Numbered from the stretch's first letter, positions 8,211 to 16,582 are shown. The stretch is DNA of 64,000 nucleotides from Thermoanaerobacter wiegelii Rt8.B1 (GCF_000147695.2 NC_015958.1:970501-1034500), one strand, 5' to 3'. The notes: a model not told the origin generated them from the sequence alone. A program made the numbers and translations.

Positions 8211-8807
8211 TTAAAAAGAATGCATTTCTATCCAAGAGGTCACCCTTTTATTTACTTCCTCCCATTTTATATTGTTCATAAAGGCCTCTATATAGCTTTT
8301 TTTATCACTGCCGTAATCTATAAAATATGCGTGTTCATAGGTATCAAGGACTAAAAGAGGTATAGTCCTTGATACTACACCTTGATTGTGGAAATCTTGA
8401 AGGTAGTTGTGAAGTTTTAAATCTAGGGGGTCAAAGCAAAGTACTGTCCAGCCTCGTGAAGCTATTCCACAGGCTATAAAGTCTTCTTTCCAGTTTTCAA
8501 AGGACCCAAAGTCAAAGGCGATCATGGAAGCTATTATGCCATCAGGTGCACCGCTAGGCCCTCCTAAGTTTTCAAAATACAGTTCATGCAGTTTGACTCC
8601 ATCTAAATTATAGGTTTCTTCTAATTTAAGTTCTCTGTATTCACTGTAACTGGCATTTGCCTTTGAACGGTCGACAGTTTTTAATTTTTCACGTATTTCA
8701 TTTGTCTTGTCTACATAGCCGTTATACAGTTTATAATGCTCTTCAAGTGTTCTTTGTGATATTCCTCTTAGAACTAAATTGTATTTTTTAGCTACAAGCT
8801 TATCCAT
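8211..8807 (-). CDS. Divergent Fe/Mn superoxide dismutase
   Basis: 198 residues from the ATG at 8805-8807, preceded by AAAGGAGGAG. The fold and the four expected metal ligands are recognisable: H24 (EEHYKLYNGYV), H74 (KLHELYF), D155 and H159 (LDTYEHAYF). In canonical enzymes the first ligand is followed by K-H-H-x-x-Y; here it is K-L-Y-N-G-Y, one residue shorter and without the His pair. Superoxide detoxification is the family role. Activity of this subtype cannot be assumed. It is convergent with the MFS gene. Confidence 0.75.
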   Translation of the reverse strand: MDKLVAKKYNLVLRGISQRTLEEHYKLYNGYVDKTNEIREKLKTVDRSKANASYSEYRELKLEETYNLDGVKLHELYFENLGGPSGAPDGIIASMIAFDFGSFENWKEDFIACGIASRGWTVLCFDPLDLKLHNYLQDFHNQGVVSRTIPLLVLDTYEHAYFIDYGSDKKSYIEAFMNNIKWEEVNKRVTSWIEMHSF

Positions 8808-8901
8808 TTTACTCCTCCTTTTTGCATACCTGTTTTTAGTATATGAAGACAAGGAAAATGTGTTATAATGATGGTAAGGTTTAAATTTTGGAGGTGTTAG
8901 T

Positions 8902-9459
8902 ATGGATTTAAATCAGATCTCCATAGAGGCAAAGGAAATTATAGAGGAATTGCTTGATATAGCAAATTTAAAGCCGGGAAGCCTTTTTGTCCTCGGGGGC
9001 AGTACAAGTGAGATACAGGGCAAAAAAGTAGGCTCTGCAGGAAGCATGGAAATTGCAAAGGCTGTTATAGATCCAATTTTGGAGGCTATACATAAAAGAG
9101 GGCTTTACCTTGCAGTGCAGGGGTGTGAGCACATAAACAGGGCGCTTTTGGTGGAAGAAGAGGCACAAGAAAAATACGGCCTTGAAGTGGTAAATGTCAT
9201 TCCTCATGAGCATGCTGGCGGCTCTTTACAGACTTATGCTTATGAACAATACAAAAACCCTGTGATGGTGGAGAATTTAAAAGGACTGGGGCATGCCGGG
9301 CTTGATATAGGGCTTGTACTGATTGGAATGCACTTAAGGCCTGTGGTTGTTCCTGTGAGATTAAGCCGAAATAAAATAGGGGAAGCTACAATTGTTGCTG
9401 CAAGGACAAGGCCTAAGTTAATAGGGGGAGAAAGGGCAAGGTATAAAAAGAGTAAGTAA
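8902..9459 (+). CDS. UPF0340 family protein (YwlG-like, DUF436)
   Basis: 185 residues. It matches the conserved TIGR01440/UPF0340 family, of which B. subtilis YwlG is a member, along its whole length: FVLGGSTSEIQG, AVQGCEHINRALL, VNVIPHEHAGGS, GMHLRPVVVPVR and ARTRPKLIGGERA. The biochemical role is unknown. The ATG follows GGAGGTG. A TATAAT at 8864-8869 is a likely -10 element. It ends in a strong palindrome that should terminate transcription. Confidence 0.88.
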   Translation: MDLNQISIEAKEIIEELLDIANLKPGSLFVLGGSTSEIQGKKVGSAGSMEIAKAVIDPILEAIHKRGLYLAVQGCEHINRALLVEEEAQEKYGLEVVNVIPHEHAGGSLQTYAYEQYKNPVMVENLKGLGHAGLDIGLVLIGMHLRPVVVPVRLSRNKIGEATIVAARTRPKLIGGERARYKKSK

Positions 9460-9482
9460 GCTGCCGGATATACCGGCAGCTT
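9458..9482. repeat. Terminator palindrome, copy 1 of 3
   Basis: CTGCCGGATATACCGGCAG with flanking AAG/CTT forms a near-perfect palindrome overlapping the stop of the YwlG-like gene. The same 19-bp core recurs at 11066-11089 and 13319-13342, so the terminator has been copied twice across this accessory patch. Confidence 0.8.
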
Positions 9483-9515
9483 CAGTAATATGGTTCTTTG
9501 CCCCAGCATAACAAG

Positions 9516-9731
9516 ATGCCCTACAATAACCTTTTTACTTTAATCATAATTGTAATAGCTAGTTGCTTAGGTTTTTTTGTCATGAATGGGAACGATTATT
9601 ATATTTCCATCCTCAATATCTAATTAGTTTTCATCCCTGTTGTATCAATTTTTCCGTTTTTTAGAGTTAGGATTCCTGACAAATTGTTTACATTTGAAAA
9701 TTCATATGCAGTGAAAGTAAGAAACCTTTGA
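9516..9731 (+). pseudogene. Degraded small membrane protein gene
   Basis: From the ATG at 9516 a 35-codon frame encodes one hydrophobic helix (LIIIVIASCLGFFVMNG), then a TAA at 9621. The same frame continues for another 35 sense codons (LVFIPVVSIFPFF and onward) to a TGA at 9729. A 71-codon membrane protein broken by one nonsense mutation is the simplest reading. No good ribosome-binding site is seen. The following 150 bases contain another short open stretch but nothing I can name. Confidence 0.35.
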
Positions 9732-9889
9732 AAAAATAAAAATTAGGATATCGAGTCAATCTGCTGTTTTTCATGGTGCAAGAGTAGTAGCAGTAACTCC
9801 TGGTTCCATACTGCATCGCGGAAAGCAGAACGAAATAACGGTTCCCTATCTCTGCACTTTTTAAAAAATTTAAAGGGAGGTTTTGCCCA

Positions 9890-10213
9890 GTGAAGAAGAA
9901 ATGGTTATTGTCCCTTTTGTTTGTGGCACTTCTGATGACCAGTTTACCAAGTAGTGTTGTAGCAGTTCAACCAGTTACTATAACTTTTAACGGTGAACAG
10001 CTTCATTTTGATGTCCCACCAGTTCTTGAAAATGGTCGGGTCCTAGTGCCACTTCGAACTATTTTTGAGGCGTTAGGCGCAACTGTAAATTGGGACGGTA
10101 CTACTAGGACAGTAACGGCAACTCAAGACAATAATATTGTCAAACTAACTATTGGTAAAAGTATGGCTTACAAGAATGGGGTAGCAGTAAAGCTTGATGT
10201 GCCACCTAAATAG
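9890..10213 (+). CDS. Truncated secreted copper amine oxidase N-terminal (stalk) domain protein
   Basis: 107 residues. A clear signal peptide (MKKKWLLSLLFVALLM onward, cut near AVQP) precedes one domain of the copper amine oxidase N-terminal-like type: INGR-like ENGRVLVPLRTIFEALG and ATVNWDGTTRTVTA. In relatives this module is followed by a second copy and a larger extracellular region. Here a TAG ends the frame right after KLDVPPK, where the second repeat would begin. It has a good AAAGGGAGG. It is probably a remnant. Its 3' end overlaps the end of the opposing gene. Confidence 0.6.
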   Translation: MKKKWLLSLLFVALLMTSLPSSVVAVQPVTITFNGEQLHFDVPPVLENGRVLVPLRTIFEALGATVNWDGTTRTVTATQDNNIVKLTIGKSMAYKNGVAVKLDVPPK

Positions 10214-10231
10214 GGCTTGTTTCATTTGTTG

Positions 10232-10759
10232 CTATGCAGTTAGAAGGAGTAGCATTAACAAAAGTTGTAGGCGTTCCAACCAGCGTGTTTGTCCATCGGT
10301 TATTATTAGCGTTAGCTGAACCTCCTGAAGGAACCAATAGGCTCGAGACACGCCTAACCCTTTGCCCAGACCATCGTATCTAATTCCCCTAACTGTGAAC
10401 TCGTTATAATATAGGAGTGTTCCACTCGAATTATAAACATAACACTTAATGTAGCCATCTTCAGCAGCAATTAAGAGCCTATATGTTGAACCCGGTTCAA
10501 AGGTATAACCTGATATCCACTGCCAATCGTTCCCACCCACATAAATACTGCGGTAGAGATGATATTGTGTACTTTCGCCTGTTAACCCAAAACCGAACTC
10601 AAAGTCAAAAGTTGGGCTATCACAACCAACGTATTCGTACAATGCAGCACCTATTCCCAGTGCCACGTCATTCAATGATGGTAAAGTAATTGTTGCCTCA
10701 ATCTTGCGATAGCCCGTCGAAGAAGTTTTTATCCTGCGGTAAGCATAGTCATAGGACAT
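10232..10759 (-). CDS. Hypothetical beta-rich protein, probably frameshifted at its C terminus
   Basis: 175 residues in one frame from the ATG at 10757-10759, behind GGAG. The first 135 residues alternate polar and aromatic strands (YRKIEATITLPSL, DFEFGFGLTG, YRLLIAAEDGYIKCYVYN), like a lectin or jelly-roll domain of a surface protein. I cannot name the family. The last 30 residues become leucine-rich noise, whereas a neighbouring frame gives a sensible Asn/Thr-rich tail ending at 10206. One missing base near 10325-10335 would explain this. No signal peptide is present, so the gene may also lack its 5' part. Confidence 0.45.
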   Translation of the reverse strand: MSYDYAYRRIKTSSTGYRKIEATITLPSLNDVALGIGAALYEYVGCDSPTFDFEFGFGLTGESTQYHLYRSIYVGGNDWQWISGYTFEPGSTYRLLIAAEDGYIKCYVYNSSGTLLYYNEFTVRGIRYDGLGKGLGVSRAYWFLQEVQLTLIITDGQTRWLERLQLLLMLLLLTA

Positions 10760-11065
10760 AGTAGCTCACTCCTTTTAAGAATAATTAAACCCCATAACAC
10801 CTGATTTAAGAAAACTTGAAAAGAAACGAATATTCCTGTAGTAAATTTTGTTTAATAATTTTTCTTGTCACTTCAAAACATTTTAAAGTCGACATTAAAC
10901 TCCACATTTTTTGGGTCCATATTTTTTAGACTTCACAATCTTTTGGAGGATTCACCTCAGTATAACAGAGGAGATAAACTCAAAATAATTTTTTCGCTTT
11001 AAATAGTTTCCACGGTTTCATCAATGAAACCTTCTCTTTCATCTATTTACTCTGTTTACAGTCTA

Positions 11066-11089
11066 CGCTGCCGGATATACCGGCAGCTC
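11066..11089. repeat. Terminator palindrome, copy 2 of 3 (left flank of IS)
   Basis: A 24-bp unit, CG plus CTGCCGGATATACCGGCAG plus CTC, identical to 13319-13342. It borders the IS on its left side and lies just 5' of the group II intron, which is where class IIC introns insert. The 306 bases between 10760 and 11065 show no gene; they hold AT-rich sequence and a small GGTTTCATCAATGAAACC palindrome near 11011-11028. Confidence 0.8.
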
Positions 11090-11094
11090 AGACT

Positions 11095-11754
11095 GTGTGC
11101 GCCCGGCATGGGCGATAGCTAGGCGGTGAAAGTCCGCTGTGGGCTTGGTAGTGGGAACCACTAGCCGAGAGCAAGGGTGTCCATCGTGAGGTGGAATCTG
11201 AAGGAAGCTTAAGGCAAAATCTCGGTCTGATGAACAAGAACCAGATAAGAGGCTGAATTGGGATGGATGAGTTTGCACATCAAAACAAAGTCCAACACTA
11301 CCCGAATCCCATACAGTAAATCTGGCAGATATATGAGATGAAAGCAATCGTTCTTACCCGGGGAGGTCTCAAGGATAAGTCATGGAAGTAAAATATGAAG
11401 TGACAACCCATACAGTGATGTATGGCTGAACCTTGAGAAGTCAGCAGAGGTCATAGTACTTATCTAGACATGAATAGATAAGGAAGGACTGAACATTAGG
11501 AGGTTTCGGAAATCTTATGAACTCGAGAGATATGCGAAGACTGCAGACAACTCAACAAAGAGGCTATCCGTTGGATAGAGAAAGGGAATTTCAAAAGACA
11601 ACGGAAGTGCATAGTATATCATCGGCGTCAAGGGATGGAAGAAATGATGTACTAAGAATTGTACATAATTCCTAATGAACCGCCGTATACCGAACGGTAC
11701 GTACGGTGGTGTGAGAGGACGCTGAATAAAATAATTATTCAGCTCCTACTCGAT
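11095..11754 (+). mobile_element. Group IIC intron, ORF-less, copy A
   Basis: Starts with GTGTGCGCCCGGCATGGGC, the hallmark 5' end of class IIC introns such as that of Oceanobacillus iheyensis. Other IIC landmarks follow in order: GGTGTCCATCG, GAATCTGAAGGAAGC, GATGAGTTTGCA, TTCTTACCCGGGGAGGTCT and AGAAGTCAGCAGAGGTCATA. Domain V is at about 11675-11717 (GAACCGCCGTATACCGAACG) and a domain VI hairpin ends CTACTCGAT. Domain IV keeps only a 52-codon stub of the reverse transcriptase gene. It sits 6 bases after a hairpin, the usual IIC target. A copy of the same length lies at 37216-37875. It needs maturase in trans. Confidence 0.92.
11517..11675 (+). pseudogene. Remnant of intron-encoded protein start in domain IV
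   Basis: 52 codons from ATG, with AGGAGG upstream, to TAA. The peptide begins MNSRDMRRLQTTQQRGYP, which resembles the leader found ahead of the reverse transcriptase domain in class C intron proteins. Everything after this leader is missing and the frame runs straight into domain V. The intron therefore cannot make its own maturase. Confidence 0.6.
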
Positions 11755-13311
11755 TGACAAAATATCGGGAACCCGTTATTATGAAAAGGGTTCCTTGTTT
11801 TTTTATTTTTAGTAGTATAAAGCAAAAGAGGAGAGGAAAAGGAAGATGTTAACAAAGAAACAGGATGCAAGACATCAAATAGAATTTGTAAGCATAGATC
11901 AATTAGTACCAAAAGATCACCTTTTAAGAAAGATAGAAAGAGTTATAGACTTTAATTTCATATACGATTTAGTAAAAGACAAATATTCCGAAGATCACGG
12001 CAGACCAAGCATAGATCCAGTAGTATTAATAAAAATCCTGTTTATTCAGTATCTTTTTGGCATACCCTCAATAAGGAGGACAATATCAGAGATAAAAACA
12101 AATGTGGCATATAGGTGGTTTTTAGGGTATGGGCTAACAGAAGAAATACCTCATTTTTCAACATTTAGCCAGAACTACATAAGAAGATTCAAAGGGACAG
12201 ACATATTTGAGAAAATATTTACGAAGATTTTAGAAGAAGCAATAAGGCATGGGCTAGTAAATGCGGAGGAAGTATTCATAGATTCAACCCATGTAAAAGC
12301 AAGTGCCAACAAGAAGAAATACACCAAAGAAATAGTAGAACAAGAAGCCAGGACTTATCAAGAAAAACTAGAAGAAGAAATAAACAAAGATAGAGAAGCT
12401 CATGGCAAAAAGCCATTAAAGAAAATCAAGAAAATAAAGACGAAAGAAGTGAAAGTAAGCAAAACAGACCCAGATAGCGGAATGTTAAATAAAAATGGAA
12501 AAGAAAAATGTTTTGCATATTCTTTTCACACAGCCTGCGATAAAAACGGATTTGTATTAGGAGTAAAAGTTGAAGCTGCAAATGTCCACGACAGCGTAAT
12601 GTTTGAAGAAGTATTAGAAGAAGTTGAAAAGAGAATAGGAAAACCGAAAGCAATAGCAGTAGATGCAGGATACAAAAATCCGTACATATTAAAGACAATA
12701 TTTGATAGAGAAATAATACCAGCAGTGCCATACACAAGACCAAAAACAAAAGACGGTTTTATGAAGAAACATGAGTTTGTGTATGATGAATATTATGACT
12801 GTTACATATGCCCACAAAATGAAATACTAACATATGTCACAACCAATAGAGAAGGATATAGAGAGTACAAATCAAATCCAGAAAAATGCAAGAATTGTCC
12901 TTTAAGAGAAAAGTGTACCCAAAGTAAAGACTACACAAAGAGGATATTCAGGCACATATGGGAAGGATATGTAGAAGAAGCAGAACACTTAAGACATACA
13001 CCTTATTGTAAAGAAGTATATGAGAGAAGGAAAGAGACAATAGAGAGAGTGTTTGCGGATTTAAAGGAGAAGCATGGTTTGCGATGGACAACATTAAGAG
13101 GGAAAGAAAAATTGTCCATGCAAGCGATGCTTGTTTTTGCTGCCATGAATTTAAAGAAAATGGCAACATGGTTATGGAGGAGGGGTAAGAGCCCTTTTGG
13201 CACTTTAAATTTTTACCCATTATTTGGAACTTTAAGGAAAATTTTATCCAGATATATACAGCCCCTGTTTTCGGGACTAAGAAAACAGGGGCTTAAATTT
13301 CGTTTTGTCAA
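11754..13311 (+). mobile_element. IS1182-family-like insertion sequence
   Basis: About 1.56 kb, bounded by short inverted repeats: TTGACAAAA at 11754-11762 and TTTTGTCAA at 13303-13311. Inside each end is a hairpin (GGGAACCC...GGGTTCC at the left, AGCCCCTGTTTTC...GAAAACAGGGGCT at the right) that may block outside transcription. It carries one DDE transposase. Both sides are followed by the same 24-bp palindrome (11066-11089 and 13319-13342), but on the left the group II intron has inserted between palindrome and IS end. Confidence 0.8.
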
Positions 13312-13402
13312 CAAACTGCGCTGCCGGATATACCGGCAGCTCTTAATCATTTATTTATTTCTAAAAATCTTACAAGTACTGCAGCGGCTTCTGCTCTTGT
13401 GA
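11846..13402 (+). CDS. IS1182-like DDE transposase
   Basis: 518 residues as read. N-terminal DUF772-type helix domain (LVPKDHLLRKIE, RPSIDPVVLIKILF), then an RNase H-fold catalytic core. Catalytic acids are plausible in FIDSTHVKAS, AVDAGYKNPY and YERRKETIERVFADLKEKHG, the last giving the Y-x2-R-x3-E-x6-K pattern. A Cys cluster (CPQNE, CKNCPLREKC) may bind zinc. The frame runs without a stop through the right end of the IS at 13311 and ends in flanking DNA, so the last 30 residues are host-encoded. A GAGGAGAGGAAAAGGA leader precedes the ATG. Confidence 0.9.
   Translation: MLTKKQDARHQIEFVSIDQLVPKDHLLRKIERVIDFNFIYDLVKDKYSEDHGRPSIDPVVLIKILFIQYLFGIPSIRRTISEIKTNVAYRWFLGYGLTEEIPHFSTFSQNYIRRFKGTDIFEKIFTKILEEAIRHGLVNAEEVFIDSTHVKASANKKKYTKEIVEQEARTYQEKLEEEINKDREAHGKKPLKKIKKIKTKEVKVSKTDPDSGMLNKNGKEKCFAYSFHTACDKNGFVLGVKVEAANVHDSVMFEEVLEEVEKRIGKPKAIAVDAGYKNPYILKTIFDREIIPAVPYTRPKTKDGFMKKHEFVYDEYYDCYICPQNEILTYVTTNREGYREYKSNPEKCKNCPLREKCTQSKDYTKRIFRHIWEGYVEEAEHLRHTPYCKEVYERRKETIERVFADLKEKHGLRWTTLRGKEKLSMQAMLVFAAMNLKKMATWLWRRGKSPFGTLNFYPLFGTLRKILSRYIQPLFSGLRKQGLKFRFVNKLRCRIYRQLLIIYLFLKILQVLQRLLLL
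13319..13342. repeat. Terminator palindrome, copy 3 of 3 (right flank of IS)
   Basis: Identical 24-bp unit to 11066-11089. On the minus strand it follows the stop of the SLH gene at 13347 and probably serves as that gene's terminator. Confidence 0.8.
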
Positions 13403-15470
13403 GATACAAATCAGGATAGAAGTACCCGTTGCTTCCTCTCATTATTTTAAGGCCTGATACTATAGCTATATAGCCTTTTGAGGAAGAGGAGATTTTGTCA
13501 GCATCTTTAAAGTTTATGACAAAAATATCATTTAGATCTGCGATGTAACCTGCTCCAAGGGCATTTACAAGGTATTTTGCTGCTTGTTCTCTTGTGACGA
13601 GGGTGTCAGGTTTTTTCTCTTTTTCTGCTATAATTTTTTTCTGTATTGCAATATCGTAATAGTAACTGTATTCATCAGAAGACTTAGGTGGTATTGGATC
13701 ATAATAGGGAGGCTGTATTGCTTTTACAAGCATTTTTATAAAGTCTTTTTGAAGGATATTGTGTTCGGGATAATAATTTTCCTCTTTAGTGTCAATAATA
13801 CCTATTTGAACAAGAAGCTTTATGTCCTTTTCTGCCCAATTTCCATCTATGTCCTTAAAAGTAGTTTCTGACTTTTTTACAACAGGTTTTCCAGAGTAGT
13901 CTATAATTTGACCCGTTTTTGCATCTATATAGTTATAAAAATTTAACTGATAGACAAGGTTTATTGTAGGGGGCTTATCTGGTGATTTATAATCGTAATT
14001 TGGCACATAACTTAAATCAAATTCTGCATTTTCAAAGAGTATTTTATAAGCTTCATCAAGGCTTATTATGTTTTCAGAAGAAGGCAGTTTTACATCAGTC
14101 CAATTGATGGAGTATCCTACTATTTCTCCAGTATAGGGGCTTACATTGACATATATTACATTGAAGGGGCAGAGTATTCCATTTACTATCTCCACATATT
14201 TGAAAGTATATGAGGGCATTATAGGTTGTATTTCAGAATTTAGAGTATTTCTATCTACGTACTCCGTTTTATTGAACTTATCAGGTACTATCTTTTTAAG
14301 ATAATCTTCTGCGATTTTTTTCATCTGTTCCTTGGTATAAGTGGGTGTTTTGCCTTGTATGTTGTCTAAGTCTGAACCGCCCCTGTAAAAGGACTTTAAT
14401 TCTCCTGTTGCAGCATCTACAGTGGCACTTACATAATAGTATTTGTTGTCTTTATTGTAGTTCCAGTAAAGGGACCACATAGGGTCAGACTTTGCAGGAG
14501 GATAATCATATCCTGTATATAAATTAGCATTGATTAATTTATACTCACTTCCAAGAGGGAAAGGAAGGCTGTTTTTAACTATTTCTATAGCTTTATCTTT
14601 TGATATGTATTTTTCTGCATTGTCAACTGCCTTTTGTTCTTCTGGAGATAGTTTTTGTGAAGACATTCCTTCACCGCCGCCTCCTCCAGTCATTGGTTCA
14701 TAGTAGTTGTCGCTTATTATTAATTTCCCTGTTTTTGCATCAATGGGAGCGTTCTGGTATATGCCGTAAACAAGTATTGCTTTAGGCTCACTTCCATAAA
14801 CTTGGTCGTATACTAAATTGTACATAAGCTTTAATCCTAATTTTTCTTTAAAAATTTCTATGGCCTTTTCTTTAGAAATTATGTTCTTTGGTTCAGGGAA
14901 GGAATAGTCATTCCAATTTAAATAGTAAGAACTAACCTTCAGTGTGCTTTTGTTAACTGATACATATATGCTGTCGGATGGGAAGGGTATGCCATTTACT
15001 ATCCTTTCAAATGTAAAAGAATAGTCTGGTGAATAATAACTGCTGTAATTATTGACAGAAGTATTTTCTTTTGTCTGTTTAAATAAGTCGGGTGCCACTT
15101 TTTGTATAAATTCTACTGCAACTTTTTTTGCTTCCTCCTGTGTATATTTAGGTATTTTCAGTTCTGGCTGCTGCGTTGGGGTCCAACTATAGAAGCTTGT
15201 AATTCTCCCTGTGTCAGCATCGACTGTTACACTGATATTGCCTTTAGATGTAGAGTTCCAATTCAGGTTCCAATATTTCTTATTGGCGTATTCATTGTAG
15301 TTGGAATTAAACTCATAGCCGCTGTCACCTATGCCGAGCTTTTCTTTTGCTATCTCTATTGCCTGCTTTAAACTTATCTTCGTATCTGCTTGTGCTTGCG
15401 CTATGTTTGATGGCATCATAAGTGTAAATAGGAAAACAAGGGCAATTGCGATGGAAATAAATTTTTTCAT
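13347..15470 (-). CDS. S-layer homology protein with YcdB/YcdC (PepSY-like) repeats
   Basis: 707 residues. Signal peptide at 1-28 ending near AQAQA. Two copies of the YcdB/YcdC module occupy about 30-260 and 285-530; each has a strand-rich unit with VDADTGRITSFYSW or VDAATGELKSFYRG and an EIVNGI/RIVNGI segment. The C-terminal 170 residues hold SLH repeats (FKDIDGNWAEKDI, DLYLTRAEAAAVLVRF) that should bind secondary cell-wall polymer. It is thus a surface protein. Start ATG follows GGAGGAGG. A promoter of the ECF type at 15509-15534 matches that of the sigma gene at 25602. Confidence 0.9.
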   Translation of the reverse strand: MKKFISIAIALVFLFTLMMPSNIAQAQADTKISLKQAIEIAKEKLGIGDSGYEFNSNYNEYANKKYWNLNWNSTSKGNISVTVDADTGRITSFYSWTPTQQPELKIPKYTQEEAKKVAVEFIQKVAPDLFKQTKENTSVNNYSSYYSPDYSFTFERIVNGIPFPSDSIYVSVNKSTLKVSSYYLNWNDYSFPEPKNIISKEKAIEIFKEKLGLKLMYNLVYDQVYGSEPKAILVYGIYQNAPIDAKTGKLIISDNYYEPMTGGGGGEGMSSQKLSPEEQKAVDNAEKYISKDKAIEIVKNSLPFPLGSEYKLINANLYTGYDYPPAKSDPMWSLYWNYNKDNKYYYVSATVDAATGELKSFYRGGSDLDNIQGKTPTYTKEQMKKIAEDYLKKIVPDKFNKTEYVDRNTLNSEIQPIMPSYTFKYVEIVNGILCPFNVIYVNVSPYTGEIVGYSINWTDVKLPSSENIISLDEAYKILFENAEFDLSYVPNYDYKSPDKPPTINLVYQLNFYNYIDAKTGQIIDYSGKPVVKKSETTFKDIDGNWAEKDIKLLVQIGIIDTKEENYYPEHNILQKDFIKMLVKAIQPPYYDPIPPKSSDEYSYYYDIAIQKKIIAEKEKKPDTLVTREQAAKYLVNALGAGYIADLNDIFVINFKDADKISSSSKGYIAIVSGLKIMRGSNGYFYPDLYLTRAEAAAVLVRFLEINK

Positions 15471-15508
15471 AAAAGATACCTCCTCCTTTAGCTTTTTCTA
15501 CTTTATTA

Positions 15509-15534
15509 GACGTAAATAAAACAAAAAAGTTCCC
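15509..15534 (-). promoter_or_regulatory. Predicted ECF-sigma promoter of the SLH gene
   Basis: On the minus strand it reads GGGAAC, 16 nt, CGTCTAA. The same boxes with the same 16-nt spacing precede the ECF sigma gene (25549-25574). CGTC is a typical ECF -10 element. It lies about 40 bases before the start codon of the SLH gene. Confidence 0.65.
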
Positions 15535-15550
15535 AAAAAAATAGAGAAAA

Positions 15551-16474
15551 TTACCTTGCTTTTAAAATATTCCATACAGCAGGGTCTTCTTGGCCTAATC
15601 TCCAGACTGCTATTCCCGATAGTTTATAACTATCTACAAGAGATAATTTTGCAGAAAAACTTTTTGAATCTTCAAACCATACTGTGTGAGTTTTTCCGTC
15701 TAAAACGTAGGTATAAGTGGATTCTTGTGCTGTTTCATCATACATTATGGTTACTCCGAGATTTTTAGCCAAAGTTATAGCTTGTTCATATGTGAGGGTG
15801 CGGGGGTAGTTTACTCCTTGTGTCCAGTCATATCCATATACAGCCATTCCTAACCATATTTTCTGAGGAGGTATCACTGTTACGGCGTAATTTAAAACAT
15901 TTGTTACAAAACCTATAGAGGCGATGGGTCCTGGCTGTGAGAAGTGTTCATCGTATGCAAGAATGTATATCTGGTCTGCATTCTGAGCGATAAAGGAATA
16001 TTGAAAAGCGCCTGAAAAAGGGTGAAGGGGGTTGTCACTTAATTCTGCTGGTACTGATATTGTAACAACTTTTCCTAACGCTTTTAGTGAAATATAAAGG
16101 TCTTTTAAAAAAGTGTTTAAATTTGACCTGTCTTCGGGGGGAACAAATTCAAAGTCTATATTTATACCGGGGTAATTGTTTACTACTGCGACATCTCTGA
16201 TACTTGCGATTAAAGTATTTCTCAAATGGGGAGTAGATAATAAATCGTGTATGAGTTGTGACTTTTTAGGGTCTGAATAGTTGTGGATTATGGCATAAAT
16301 AGGTAAATTGTTGTCGGAGGCAATTTTTTTGACGTCAGTAGAAGACATGTCAGCGAGAGTTCCATCTTCTTTTACTCCATACCAAAAAGGGATGAGGGTT
16401 GTTATATCCTTTGCATGGGCCTTCAAATCATCGATAGCACCGGGAGCTATATCAAAATACCATTTGTTATCCAT
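15551..16474 (-). CDS. Glycoside hydrolase family 18 protein (YaaH/YdhD-like catalytic domain)
   Basis: 307 residues, essentially only the GH18 barrel. The catalytic motif reads PGINIDFEF with D107 and the acid E109. Later barrel strands include IYILAYDEHFS, IWLGMAVYGYDW and the C-terminal GIAVWRLGQEDP. The family cleaves N-acetylglucosamine-type linkages. Spore cortex enzymes such as YaaH and YdhD are its relatives, but LysM domains are absent. No signal peptide is seen, so it is released by another route or acts in the sporangium. Start ATG follows GGAGGTG. Confidence 0.85.
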   Translation of the reverse strand: MDNKWYFDIAPGAIDDLKAHAKDITTLIPFWYGVKEDGTLADMSSTDVKKIASDNNLPIYAIIHNYSDPKKSQLIHDLLSTPHLRNTLIASIRDVAVVNNYPGINIDFEFVPPEDRSNLNTFLKDLYISLKALGKVVTISVPAELSDNPLHPFSGAFQYSFIAQNADQIYILAYDEHFSQPGPIASIGFVTNVLNYAVTVIPPQKIWLGMAVYGYDWTQGVNYPRTLTYEQAITLAKNLGVTIMYDETAQESTYTYVLDGKTHTVWFEDSKSFSAKLSLVDSYKLSGIAVWRLGQEDPAVWNILKAR

Positions 16475-16516
16475 TATTACACCTCCAAAGTTATTTTTTA
16501 TAAAAATTTTTTTATT

Positions 16517-16546
16517 TTGACTTTATACTTTCATAATATGTATAAT
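16517..16546 (+). promoter_or_regulatory. Sigma-A type promoter before the LiaF-TM/PspC pair
   Basis: TTGACT at 16517-16522, an 18-nt spacer, then TATAAT at 16541-16546. It lies 36 bases before the start codon at 16583. Confidence 0.7.
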
Positions 16547-16582
16547 GTTTTATAGAGTGAAATAAAGGAGGCAACGGTAAAA

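Noticed and set aside
9775..9865. Possible riboswitch or leader before the stalk-domain gene (GTGCAAGAG pairing with CTCTGCAC)
   Set aside because: It does not match the c-di-GMP, preQ1, THF or ydaO signatures, and the same stretch is an open frame that looks like decayed coding sequence.
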